Origin: Thauera aromatica_A
Lineage (GTDB): Bacteria > Pseudomonadota > Gammaproteobacteria > Burkholderiales > Rhodocyclaceae
DNA length: 64,000 nt
Direction of reading: 5' to 3'
Assembly (NCBI RefSeq): GCF_023093595.1
Contig: NZ_JALLIK010000097.1
Coordinates: 3,992-67,991 of the forward strand
Shown: positions 1 through 8,222 of the stretch, piece after piece
How positions within the stretch are numbered: position 1 is the first letter of the stretch
Layout of the letters: each line of letters opens with the position of its first letter
Program-made: the position numbers and the translations under genes
Notes under the pieces: model-generated
The model's input: the letters and a program-made list of their open reading frames with translations, nothing else
What the model was told of the DNA's origin: nothing
Databases searched by the model: none

Positions 1-1766
1 AGCAGGACGGCCTGCACGACCTCGCCGCTGATGGTCTCGAAGGCACCCGGCCCCAGCCGCGCCAGCAGATTCCACTGCACCCGCTTCAGCAGACTTTCGC
101 GCTGCTTCTTGTAGCTGGTGAGGAACAGCCAGTTCTGCGGCATCACAATCTGCACCACACCGGCCGCGCCGCGCTGCGACAGTTCCAGGCAACGCTCCAG
201 GAACACGTTGGCGAGGTCGTTCTTGGCGTCCGGGTAATGGGTTTCGCAGAAGGCCTTCAGCGCGTCGGACTGCTTGCCGCGCGCCAGATAGGGCACGTTG
301 GTCGCCACCAGGTGGTAGCGCGCATCCAGCAGCCGCGCCGCATCGAGCAGGCCGCGGGCGGTCAGGGCGTGGTCCCAAGCCTCATCCTGCACCTCGTTGC
401 CCTCGCCCCACAGCGTGGCCGGGCGCTCGGTGGACAGTGCCCGCTCCAGCAGCGCGCGCAAGGTGTCGAAGCTGGGGGTGGCGAGGTCGTTCTTCAGGCT
501 CCGCGCTGGGTCGAGCAGGCTGCCCAGCAGCGGCGCTTGCGAGAAGCTGTCGTGCAGCAGGCGCAGTTCCTGGCGCAGGTAGGCGGGGTTCGGGACGTCC
601 TCAGTTGCGTTCTCTGGAACCAGCGCCATCCAGTCCGGCGCCCGCGCGGCCACCTTCAGCCCGCAGCAAGCGACGTTGGGCGCGGGCATGTGCGCGCGCA
701 CGCCCAGCGGCTGGCCGGCCTCGTCCGGGAAGCGCCAGGCGGCGAGCGCCAGCGCGAACACTGCGATTTCCACGCAGCGCGGGTCCAGTTCCAGGCCGTG
801 CAGGTTGTCGCGCAGCACCGCATCCACCGCCTCGCGGGCGGAGAGGTGTTCCGCCGTCATGCGCATCGGCACCAGCATCAGAAAGGCCGCCACCAGAAAA
901 TGCCCCGACCCGCAGCAGGGGTCGAGCAGCTTGAAATCGGCGAGGGTGTCGGGCCAGCCCTCGAACTTGCCGGCTGCGGGCGTACCGTCGTCCAGCGTGC
1001 GCAGGTAGGTGAGCGGCACCGGGCAGGGCGTGTCCGGGTGGCGGGTGAGCCACCAGGCGCCGAGTGAGTTGTGGAGCAGGAAGTCCACCATGTAGGGCTC
1101 GGTGAACAGCTGGGTGACGGCGGGCAACTCGTCTGCGCCAATCTTCACCTCGGAGGCGTTGACCTCGTCCTTGCGCCGCGCCTGCCAGAACTGATACACC
1201 CAGCCCAGGCTGTCGCTGGCCTGAAAGACCTCGGGCGGCAGGCCGCTAAGCAGGCGTTCCAGCTCGCGCTGATGCTCGGGCGCGAACACGAGCTCGAACA
1301 CCGGATGCTGCGGCTTGAACACCTGCGGCAACATGCGCGCGGCGAGCTTGCCCGCCAGTTCCCACTCGCTGCGCGCGCCCATCGCCATCTCGGGGTGGTG
1401 GTCGACCATCTCGCGGCAGTCCTGCAACGACACCGCCGCGCCCGGCTCCCACAGCAGCAGGCCGTTTTCGGCGAGGAAGCGGGCAAACAGCATGCGGTGC
1501 CAGTGCTCGTAGGCCACCTCCCACACCAGCCGGCGCAGCTCCTGGGTGTCGTCACCGTGCTTGGCATCGCCCAGGCTGCGGCCGTGGGCGCGCAGGCGGC
1601 GGCGCAGGGCGCGCTGTTCGTCGTTCAGGTAGTCCGGCGCCCTGCCCTCGCCCACCGCGAGCTGCTGCAAGGCGGCACGGGCGGCGGTCTCGGCGATGTC
1701 GCGGGCGGACTTGACGGTGTTTTCGAGTTGGGTGCGCAGGGGCTTGGCGAGGCTGGCTTGGGTCAT
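1..1766 (-). CDS. pglX: BREX adenine-specific DNA methyltransferase PglX (BrxX), N-terminal 588 residues, cut by window edge
   Basis: This is the modification enzyme of the BREX system, expected to methylate adenine in the host recognition sequence. The reading frame opens with ATG at 1766 and stays open to base 1. SAM-binding motif I, LDPCCGSGHF, lies at about residues 281-290. The catalytic motif appears as VATNVPYL at about 487-494; an NVPY variant of NPPY is familiar in PglX-type enzymes. The N-terminal 280 residues are helical and rich in Glu and Arg, as in the family. Full family members are about 1,200 residues, so roughly half is visible. It follows vapC by 33 bases, and an AAGG ribosome-binding element precedes the ATG. 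Confidence is high for the family; the BREX subtype is inferred from neighbours. Confidence 0.85.
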   Translation of the reverse strand, partial: MTQASLAKPLRTQLENTVKSARDIAETAARAALQQLAVGEGRAPDYLNDEQRALRRRLRAHGRSLGDAKHGDDTQELRRLVWEVAYEHWHRMLFARFLAENGLLLWEPGAAVSLQDCREMVDHHPEMAMGARSEWELAGKLAARMLPQVFKPQHPVFELVFAPEHQRELERLLSGLPPEVFQASDSLGWVYQFWQARRKDEVNASEVKIGADELPAVTQLFTEPYMVDFLLHNSLGAWWLTRHPDTPCPVPLTYLRTLDDGTPAAGKFEGWPDTLADFKLLDPCCGSGHFLVAAFLMLVPMRMTAEHLSAREAVDAVLRDNLHGLELDPRCVEIAVFALALAAWRFPDEAGQPLGVRAHMPAPNVACCGLKVAARAPDWMALVPENATEDVPNPAYLRQELRLLHDSFSQAPLLGSLLDPARSLKNDLATPSFDTLRALLERALSTERPATLWGEGNEVQDEAWDHALTARGLLDAARLLDARYHLVATNVPYLARGKQSDALKAFCETHYPDAKNDLANVFLERCLELSQRGAAGVVQIVMPQNWLFLTSYKKQRESLLKRVQWNLLARLGPGAFETISGEVVQAVL

Positions 1767-1799
1767 GCAGAACCTTGATGTCGTATGCGATGGGCGCAG

Positions 1800-2201
1800 T
1801 CAGGCCGCGACCCAGTTTTCCAGCCGCAGGCCGGGGTAGTCGCGGAAGTCGTCTTCATTGTTGGTGACCAGCACCGCGCCGGCGGCGATGGCGTGGGCGG
1901 CGATGAGGCGGTCGAGCGCATCGCGGCGGCGGTCGCGGATGGCTGCACGCAAGATGCCGAACTGCTCGGCAGCCGCTTCGGTGAAGGGCAGCACCGGGAT
2001 GCGTTGCACCAGCAGCGCGAGCACCTTTTCGTCATGGTCGCGGTTACGCTGCTGCATCTCCAGGCCGGCACGCAGCTCGGCGTAGGTGACGACCGACATC
2101 AGCGCTTCGCCCTGCTTCAAGGCAGCCAGGCGCTGCAACACCTGCGGCGGGTGACGCTGGATGAGGTGGATGCAGATGTTGGTGTCGAGCATGTAAGGCA
2201 T
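1800..2201 (-). CDS. vapC: PIN-domain ribonuclease toxin, VapC family
   Basis: This 133-residue protein is the toxin of a type II toxin-antitoxin pair. VapC toxins are Mg-dependent endoribonucleases that usually cut tRNA or rRNA when released from VapB. The PIN acidic residues are visible: Asp6 in MLDTNICIH, Glu42 in TYAELRAG, Asp97 in ALDRLIAAHA, and the late NNEDDF element at about 114-119. The length is standard for VapC. It begins 5 bases after vapB ends, so the two are co-transcribed. Its position between brxC and pglX is unusual for a BREX operon. The RNA target cannot be predicted from the sequence. Confidence 0.88.
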   Translation of the reverse strand: MPYMLDTNICIHLIQRHPPQVLQRLAALKQGEALMSVVTYAELRAGLEMQQRNRDHDEKVLALLVQRIPVLPFTEAAAEQFGILRAAIRDRRRDALDRLIAAHAIAAGAVLVTNNEDDFRDYPGLRLENWVAA

Positions 2202-2206
2202 CGCGC

Positions 2207-2503
2207 TCAGGCTCCGTCGGTCGATTTTGGCGACTCATCCGCATCCGCGGGGCCACTGCCGAACACGCCGCCCCAGTCGCGCTCTTTTTGTTCGTGAAAC
2301 TCGCGCCCGCCCGCCATGAAATCGGGGCTGAAGGAGGCAAGAATCGCCGGCACGTCCGCCAGGGTTTCGCGTTCCACGGGGCGCAGCACCAGGGTGTTGC
2401 CAACGCGCTCGATTTCGACCTCGTCAGCAGGCCCCAGAAAGGCGAGCTCCTTGGGGATGCGCACCGCGAGCGAATTGCCGCTCTTGAACATACGCGTCAG
2501 CAT
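2207..2503 (-). CDS. vapB: AbrB/MazE-fold antitoxin, VapB family
   Basis: This 98-residue antitoxin is expected to bind and neutralise VapC and to repress its own promoter. The N terminus carries the swapped-hairpin DNA-binding domain, seen as MFKSGNSLAVRIPKEL followed by VEIERVGNTLVLRP. The acidic, flexible C-terminal half (residues about 60-98) would wrap the toxin. The start at 2503 is preferred over an upstream in-frame ATG because GAGG lies 6 bases before it and the domain begins there. The palindrome at 2520..2538 is a probable operator just upstream. The gene reads with vapC as a two-gene unit. Confidence 0.85.
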   Translation of the reverse strand: MLTRMFKSGNSLAVRIPKELAFLGPADEVEIERVGNTLVLRPVERETLADVPAILASFSPDFMAGGREFHEQKERDWGGVFGSGPADADESPKSTDGA

Positions 2504-2519
2504 GGCGACCTCTGTGTAA

Positions 2520-2538
2520 TGTATATACTGGATATACA
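2520..2538 (-). promoter_or_regulatory. Palindromic operator before vapB
   Basis: A perfect inverted repeat of TGTATAT and ATATACA separated by 5 bases lies between the brxC stop codon (2542) and the vapB start (2503). AT-rich palindromes in this position are typical autoregulatory sites for AbrB-fold antitoxins. The site probably overlaps an internal promoter, so vapBC and pglX could be transcribed separately from brxABC. The palindrome is directly visible; the binding protein is inferred. Confidence 0.6.
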
Positions 2539-2541
2539 AGT

Positions 2542-5500
2542 TTAGAAGGTCAGCGGGCCTTTGGCTACCTGGGCCAGCAAGAGCTGCTCCACTTCAGCAA
2601 GCCAGCTCCTGACCTCATCGACATCGTTGAGCGTGCGCTGCGGCAGCTTGACTTGAACCACGTTGGGCTTGAGGAGCTTGGCGGCGTCCATGCGCACGGC
2701 AGCGAAGCGGGTCGTGAGCGCCTGCGTGCGCTCGATCCAGCGCTGCAGGTCGCAGTCGTCCAGTGCATCGGCGAGCCTCTCGGCGGTAGAGATGTCGAGC
2801 GTGGCAGGCGGGTCGATGTGGTGAGCGCGAATCAGCGCGGCGTGTTTTTCGCCGTCGAGCTTTTGCCAGTTGCTGTCGGCCTCGAGCTGCGCCATCTGCG
2901 CCTCATGCTCGGCGCGGTAGGCGTCAAGCTTGGCGGTAAGGGCCTTGCGCAAGGTATCGGTGGCGCGCTCCAGCACCGGGCGAACGGGGTCGGGCTCGGC
3001 CAGCAAGCTGCGCTGCGCGGAGATGGCCGCGACCTCGGCCTTCAGGTCTGCGTAAGGACCGAGTGAAGTGGCATAGTCCAGCAGTGCGTCGAGCTGATTC
3101 CAGAGCGGCAGACGCTTTTGAATGAGCTGCGCGGTCTGCTCCCACTGCTTGGCCAGCGCGGTGAGTTCATCGGCCTTGGAAACGAGCTCCAACAAGAGAT
3201 CATTGCCGCTCGCCTGCTCCAGAGCGGTGACGGCTGCGGCACTGGGCGGTTCCGGCTGGGGCGCGGGGCCGCCAGCTGCAGCGGCCAGCGTCTTGAGCTT
3301 GGTAATGAATGCGGGCGCCTTGGCCAGCTCCTCACCCGGCTGGCAGCCGATGCCCAGATTCTGGAACAGCCCGCGAATCTTGATTTTCTGGATGGGGGTG
3401 ATGTTGACGGATTCCGGCTCGAAGAAGGTCTGGGTGAGCTTGCTGCGTTCCAGCGATTTGGCGTCGACCGCCTTGTGCGCGGTGTCGCGCGCCTTGAGTT
3501 CGCCGGTGGCGAGCAGGATGTAGAGCGCGCCGTCGATGGTGTCGCGCGGCCAACCGTAAGGGGGCGATTCGAAATTCTCGCGGATGTCGGCGCCTTTCTT
3601 ACCTGCTCCCAGGAAGCCGACAATCTTCTGGCACACCGGGTGGGACTTGGGCTCCTGCAGATGGTTGATAGCGCGCATGGCTTCGGCGTTGCCCTTGCGG
3701 GCTTCGTCCAGCACCTTGTCCCAGCCCTTCTGGTCGGCGACGTCGAACTCGCGATAGAGCCGGATGACCGAGGACTTCACCGCAGCGTTGAGACGCTCGG
3801 CCAGGTCGTTGCCTTGGGTAAGCTCCTGACCGCCCGCCTGAAACACGCGAACGCCCGCAAACAAGGTGTTGAGCAGGGTCTCGATTTCCTTCTCGGCGTT
3901 GCGCTGACGGCTTTCCATCGAGCGCTGCGCGTTGCGGCCTTCCTCGGTGTTGGGCGTGCCCTTGCGACTGAGCGTGGCCTTGGCGGCTTCCAGGGTGACG
4001 ATGGCGTTGGCGAGGTCCGTCTTGCTCTGCGCCGGCAGGTAGGCAAAGAGCGTGGGGTTCTCTGCGCTTTTCATGCGCGCTTCGGCGATGACCGACTTCT
4101 CGTCCGTCTGCCAGCCATCCTGAATCCAGAGGTAAAGGGCCTTGTCGTGGTCTTTCGGCAGCGCCTCGTCGAAGCAGGCCGAGAGCGTGCGCACCTCGGG
4201 CGCCGAGCCCTGGACCGCGCGCACTTTGCTCAATACGGCACGGAAGCGCGTCTTGAAGAACTCCGCACGCTTGACCTCAACGTTCTGTGGCGAAGCCTTG
4301 AGCTGGGACTCCTGGGCGCGGAACTCGTCATACCAGGCGCTCGATTCGCGCGTCTGCAGATGGTACTCAGCGCCATTGGGGCCATCGAGCGCCATCACCA
4401 GGTGGTCTTTCTCCTGCAGCTCATCGAGCAGCGCAGGAATGGTTCGGCGAAGCTCGGTCGAGCCACCCTTCAGGTCGGTGACCAGCAAATCGGCCAGCAC
4501 GTCCTCCGTCGGCTTGAGGCCGATGGCAAGCGCCTTCTCCGCGGGGAGCTTGTTGATGAGATAGATGAGCTTGAGCAGTCGCGCCTTGCGCTGAGACGAC
4601 GCGTCGCCGGCAGCGAACTTCTGCACGCCCTCGAAGATTTCCCGCGACAGCTGGGCGGTGGAGACCAGGTTGGCGGCAATCTGGTCGTAGAGGAAATCGC
4701 CCGAGACCACGTGGCCCAGCGGCCGCTCGGCGGTTTCCAGCGCGGCTTCATGGACCACGCGCAGCTGACTGCGCAGTTGGGCGACCGTGCCGGTGGCGTC
4801 GATGGTGCGCAGGATGTTTTCCCAGAAGCGGCGGCGCACCGGCAGGATGGGGTAGTCGGCAGTGATAACCGCTTCGTCGTCGGTGACGTGTTCGAGCTTG
4901 GTGCCGCGCAGGTGGCGGGAGATTTCGCCCAGGTTGTCGCGCCAGACACGGTCGATTTCGGGCTGGGCGGTCGGCTTCTTGGCGAGGATGATTTTGCGGG
5001 TGACGTTCTCGACGTCCCAGTCGCCCAGCGTGACCTGCACCGGGAAGCGACCCATCAGGCGCTGCAGGTTGGGCATGCCGGAGAGCGCCGACTGGCCCGT
5101 ACCGACGAACAGCAGCTGGCCATTGAAGTGCTTGGAGAGCGACTCGGTCACCTCCTGCACCTTGTAGGCCTTCTCGGCGTCGGAGCCGATGTACTGTTGT
5201 ACCTCGTCAAGCACGACCAGCGTCAGCGGGAACTTGCCGCCTTCCGACAGCGCGCCCTGGATGGCAGCGACCATCTCGTCGTTGGTCACGTCGGTGACCT
5301 GCGGGAACTGGGCCTTGATGAGCTGCCGCAGCGCCGATTCGCTCTCGGCCATCTTCGGGCTGGCCTGCAGCAGTGCCTTGGACAGGTGGCCGGATACATA
5401 CAGGTGTGGGAGCTCATGCGTAAAGCTGCGGCCCGCCGCCTCCAGGTTGGACTGCACCGCATCGAGCAGCCCCTCGTGCTTGAGCCACATCACGAAGCGG

Positions 5501-6003
5501 GCCTGTGCGAACTGCTCTGGCAGTCCCTTCGACTTGAAGATGATGCCCAGCAGCGCCAGGCGCACGTTGTCCCCTGCCCCGGCACCGAGCTTGCCGGCTG
5601 CCGCATGCAGCCCGCCGTTGCGCTTGCCTTCGGTGCTCAGCTCCTTGAGCTGGTCTGCGACCGCGTCGGGAAGGTGCGCCAGGCCGCGAGCCGAGGCACC
5701 GCCAGGTAGCTGCAGGTCGGTCCACAGCGCACGCAGCATCTTGGCCAGGTGAGACTTACCCGAGCCGTAGAAGCCGGAAATCCACACCCCAGGCTGTTCG
5801 GACTTGGTTCCGAGGTTGCGCAGGAAGGTCGAGAGGATGGTTTCCATGCCCTTCGCGTACTGGCCATCGCACACGAAGGTTTCGAGCTCGTAACGCAGCA
5901 CCTCGAGGGCGGCGGCGGAGTGGTCTTCGGAGACTTCGGCGACACCATTGTTGGCCAGCCGGTTCTGCTCGGGGGATTTGACGTAGATGTCGCGGTTCAG
6001 CAC
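2542..6003 (-). CDS. brxC: BREX P-loop ATPase BrxC
   Basis: This is the large ATPase of BREX, 1,153 residues, close to the usual size of about 1,200. The Walker A motif GFYGSGKS is at residues 77-84 and a Walker B candidate TLVVLDEVQQ is at 261-270. The N terminus (MLNRDIYVKSPEQNRLANNG) resembles other BrxC/PglY proteins, and a helical, coiled-coil-prone C-terminal third follows. BrxC is needed for BREX exclusion of phage, but its exact biochemical role is not settled. It starts 43 bases after brxB. No frameshift or premature stop is seen, so the gene looks functional. Confidence 0.9.
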   Translation of the reverse strand: MLNRDIYVKSPEQNRLANNGVAEVSEDHSAAALEVLRYELETFVCDGQYAKGMETILSTFLRNLGTKSEQPGVWISGFYGSGKSHLAKMLRALWTDLQLPGGASARGLAHLPDAVADQLKELSTEGKRNGGLHAAAGKLGAGAGDNVRLALLGIIFKSKGLPEQFAQARFVMWLKHEGLLDAVQSNLEAAGRSFTHELPHLYVSGHLSKALLQASPKMAESESALRQLIKAQFPQVTDVTNDEMVAAIQGALSEGGKFPLTLVVLDEVQQYIGSDAEKAYKVQEVTESLSKHFNGQLLFVGTGQSALSGMPNLQRLMGRFPVQVTLGDWDVENVTRKIILAKKPTAQPEIDRVWRDNLGEISRHLRGTKLEHVTDDEAVITADYPILPVRRRFWENILRTIDATGTVAQLRSQLRVVHEAALETAERPLGHVVSGDFLYDQIAANLVSTAQLSREIFEGVQKFAAGDASSQRKARLLKLIYLINKLPAEKALAIGLKPTEDVLADLLVTDLKGGSTELRRTIPALLDELQEKDHLVMALDGPNGAEYHLQTRESSAWYDEFRAQESQLKASPQNVEVKRAEFFKTRFRAVLSKVRAVQGSAPEVRTLSACFDEALPKDHDKALYLWIQDGWQTDEKSVIAEARMKSAENPTLFAYLPAQSKTDLANAIVTLEAAKATLSRKGTPNTEEGRNAQRSMESRQRNAEKEIETLLNTLFAGVRVFQAGGQELTQGNDLAERLNAAVKSSVIRLYREFDVADQKGWDKVLDEARKGNAEAMRAINHLQEPKSHPVCQKIVGFLGAGKKGADIRENFESPPYGWPRDTIDGALYILLATGELKARDTAHKAVDAKSLERSKLTQTFFEPESVNITPIQKIKIRGLFQNLGIGCQPGEELAKAPAFITKLKTLAAAAGGPAPQPEPPSAAAVTALEQASGNDLLLELVSKADELTALAKQWEQTAQLIQKRLPLWNQLDALLDYATSLGPYADLKAEVAAISAQRSLLAEPDPVRPVLERATDTLRKALTAKLDAYRAEHEAQMAQLEADSNWQKLDGEKHAALIRAHHIDPPATLDISTAERLADALDDCDLQRWIERTQALTTRFAAVRMDAAKLLKPNVVQVKLPQRTLNDVDEVRSWLAEVEQLLLAQVAKGPLTF

Positions 6004-6046
6004 AGCGTGTTCCCTTGTTCTTGTTGTGACTGCAGCTCCGTGTTGC

Positions 6047-6613
6047 TCAGGCTTCCTTGGCCAGCAGCGGCACGGCGAGGTAGTTCCAGCCGTCGCGCGC
6101 GTCGAGCAGCCGGTAGGCGTGGTTCTCCGGGTGGTACTCGCCGGGGAAGAAGACCACCAGGCGACCGCCCACCGCGTCCTTGATCCCTTCCACGACCGAG
6201 GAGACGCGCGCCAGTCCGAAGAGGCTGCCCACGCCCATCAGGGCCACCACCGTGCTCGGCGTCGCCTCGGCGGCAAGGGTCGTTTTGATGCGCTCGACCA
6301 GGTCGTGGACGAACTCGACGATTTCGCCGGCCTGATAACCGGTGAGGTCCTCCGGGCAGTCGAAATAGGCGTCGCGATATTCCTGCGCCGCCATCCACTC
6401 GGGGAAGGCGTTGGTGACATCGAGGAGCAGCCATTCATGGCCGGCCTCGATCGTGACCAGGCGGAACTCGTCGATATGCGCCCGCAGCCGCAGCTCGTCG
6501 GTCTTGTCGTAGACCGCGAAGATGACGCGCTGGATGGCCGCCAGGCCACCCGCCCACGGCACCGAGATGTGCGCCCGATAAGCGCCGACCAGTTTGCCAA
6601 GCTTGCTACTCAT
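6047..6613 (-). CDS. brxB: BREX protein BrxB (DUF1788)
   Basis: The protein is 188 residues, which is the normal length for the DUF1788 family that defines BrxB. Its sequence shows the family features: a conserved WLLLDVTNAFPEWM region near residues 60-74, and a C-terminal half containing VVALMGVGSLFGLARVSSVVEGI and RLVVFFPGEYHPENHAYRLLD (broken here by short gaps) typical of this family. Its molecular role is unknown. It overlaps the end of brxA by 8 bases, indicating translational coupling, and is followed by brxC. Identification rests on sequence pattern plus operon context. Confidence 0.85.
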   Translation of the reverse strand: MSSKLGKLVGAYRAHISVPWAGGLAAIQRVIFAVYDKTDELRLRAHIDEFRLVTIEAGHEWLLLDVTNAFPEWMAAQEYRDAYFDCPEDLTGYQAGEIVEFVHDLVERIKTTLAAEATPSTVVALMGVGSLFGLARVSSVVEGIKDAVGGRLVVFFPGEYHPENHAYRLLDARDGWNYLAVPLLAKEA

Positions 6614-7385
6614 GCAGCCACTGCTCCTCTTCGGCAGTCAGGAACCCCGGGAAGCGGACTTCCTTGACCCCGCCCGCGTTCAGGAAAACGATTTGCCCAC
6701 GATGCGAGGCCGAGTTCGCCAGGGCCTCGAGCTCACTCGGCGAGCAGCACAACAGCGTCATCCAGTGCGAGGAGAACAGCCGCTGCCCCGAGAGCCCTTC
6801 AAGATGACTCAAGAATAAAGCATAGGTGATGTTGGTTGGCGTGACTTTTGGCGCTGTGCGAACCTTTCGCACCTTACCTGCCATGAAGCCGGCCTGCGTC
6901 CAGCTCCCGTTGATGTTCTGCGCGAGGGACTTGAGCGAGGCGGCACTGAAACGGTCGGGCTCGTCTGACGCGATGAGCGCCTCCAGCTCCTCGCGGCGCA
7001 CGCTTTCGCCTTCGGCCTTGGCGAGCACGAAGGCTTCCGACAACCGGAGCAACGGATCGCGCACGAGGGCAAGCATGAGGGCGAGCACGGGCCGGGCTGT
7101 TTCGTCCAGAGTCCAGAGCTTTCGAAAAACCCGGAACACAGGAATGGCAGGGTCTAATCCATAGAGTTCGACGAGATGACCGAAGGTAAGCTGGCGTGAT
7201 TTTTGTGTCGGTTTGCCGAGGATATTGAGATTGACCACTTCATCCCGGTAGCCGTTATGGACGGTGTTCGGTGAGGTGTGCTCGAAAAGGAGCATGAGCT
7301 CGTCGAGCATCATCGTGCGGGCCGCATGCGTGCCGCCGCGACCAAGCCGGTAGCCGAACTTGATGAGGAATTCGTTTGAAATCAC
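6606..7385 (-). CDS. brxA: BREX protein BrxA (DUF1819)
   Basis: This 259-residue protein is the first gene of the operon. BrxA proteins are small, mostly helical and reported to bind DNA; many members are nearer 200 residues, so this one is on the long side. Recognisable parts are the N-terminal MISNEFLIKFGYRLGRGG, the central LVRDPLLRLSEAFVLAKAEG and the C-terminal VRFPGFLTAEEEQWLHE. The start codon is GTG at 7385, with AAGG just upstream. Only 30 bases separate it from the TrmH-family gene, so any dedicated promoter must lie within or just after that gene. Part of the gene has unusually low GC for this window. Confidence 0.82.
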   Translation of the reverse strand: MISNEFLIKFGYRLGRGGTHAARTMMLDELMLLFEHTSPNTVHNGYRDEVVNLNILGKPTQKSRQLTFGHLVELYGLDPAIPVFRVFRKLWTLDETARPVLALMLALVRDPLLRLSEAFVLAKAEGESVRREELEALIASDEPDRFSAASLKSLAQNINGSWTQAGFMAGKVRKVRTAPKVTPTNITYALFLSHLEGLSGQRLFSSHWMTLLCCSPSELEALANSASHRGQIVFLNAGGVKEVRFPGFLTAEEEQWLHE

Positions 7386-7415
7386 AGGTCCTTGGCAGAC
7401 ATGCAGCGACTGGTA

Positions 7416-8222
7416 TCAGCCGGGAGCGCGGTCATGCAGCAGCGCGCGCTGGCGGCGCTGTTCGAACAGGCATACGGCGACCGCGGCGCCGACGTTGAGC
7501 GATTCGATGCCGCCCGCCATCGGGATCAGCACGCGCTGGTCGGCGGCGGCGAGCAGCGCGGGCGACAGCCCCTGGCCTTCGGCGCCGAACAGCCAGGCGA
7601 CGGGGCCGGCGAGATCGAGCGCATACAGCGGCCGGGCGCCCTCGCCCAGCGCTGTCGCCAAGCGGCGGCCGGGATAAGCGGCGAGTCGGGATACGGCGTC
7701 GGCATGTTCTTCGATCCGCAGCACGAACTGTGCCCCCATCCCCGCGCGCAAGGCCCGCGGCGACCAGGCCTGGGTGCAGCCCGCGGTAAGCAGCGCATGG
7801 CCGATGCCGGCCGCCGCCGCGGTGCGCAGGATGGTGCCGAGGTTGCCGGGGTCCTGCACCCCGTCGAGCACGATGAGATCCCCGTCCAGCGCCCGTGGCG
7901 GCGCAGTGGGCGGCAGGTCGATCACGGCGAGCAGCCCGGAAGGGGCGTCGACCGGGCTGACGTGGGCGAACAGCGTGTCGGTGAGCAGGATGCGCTCGGT
8001 CGCGGACGGCGCGCGTTCGAGCAGGGCGCAATGTTCGGCGCGCAACAATCCGGACTCGGACACGATCAGGGCCTTCAGCGGCCACTGCGCGGCGAGCGCG
8101 GCATCGACGAGGTGGGCGCCGTCGAGCACGGTCTCGCCGGACTTGCGCCGCTCGCGCGCCGAGTGGGCGAGCGCGTGCAGGCGCTTGACCGTAGGGTTGT
8201 CGCGGGCGCGGATCGCCTTCAC
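7416..8222 (-). CDS. TrmH/SpoU-family RNA 2'-O-methyltransferase
   Basis: This 268-residue SPOUT enzyme is expected to methylate a ribose in rRNA or tRNA using SAM. The three SpoU motifs are clear: LDGVQDPGNLGTILRTAAAAG, then LFGAEGQGLSP, then IPMAGGIESLNVGAAVAVCLFEQ (with its trefoil-knot Asn and Ser). The N-terminal substrate-binding domain carries NPTVKRLHALAHSARERRKSG. The GTG start at 8222 overlaps the stop of rnhB (GTGA), so it is coupled to that gene. The exact target (RlmB-, RlmL- or YsgA-like) cannot be decided from sequence, so no symbol is given. Confidence 0.85.
   Translation of the reverse strand: MKAIRARDNPTVKRLHALAHSARERRKSGETVLDGAHLVDAALAAQWPLKALIVSESGLLRAEHCALLERAPSATERILLTDTLFAHVSPVDAPSGLLAVIDLPPTAPPRALDGDLIVLDGVQDPGNLGTILRTAAAAGIGHALLTAGCTQAWSPRALRAGMGAQFVLRIEEHADAVSRLAAYPGRRLATALGEGARPLYALDLAGPVAWLFGAEGQGLSPALLAAADQRVLIPMAGGIESLNVGAAVAVCLFEQRRQRALLHDRAPG

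Larger units (their letters stand above)
1..7385 (-). other. BREX defence island with embedded toxin-antitoxin pair
   Basis: A co-directional block brxA-brxB-brxC-vapB-vapC-pglX lies directly downstream of the conserved lpx/rnhB/TrmH run. The gene order matches the first four genes of type 1 BREX (bacteriophage exclusion), in which a PglX methyltransferase marks host DNA and phage replication is blocked. The part that would hold pglZ and brxL is outside the window, so a type 5 system is not excluded. Around 7201..7260 GC is 29 of 60 bases, well below the neighbouring housekeeping genes, which fits acquisition by transfer. The boundary with host sequence is sharp: only 30 bases separate brxA from the upstream gene. 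Confidence 0.75.

Noticed and set aside
3118..5709. 863-codon open frame on the plus strand, antisense to brxC
   Set aside because: It mirrors the brxC codons, has no recognisable domain and no start signals; long antisense frames are common in GC-rich DNA.
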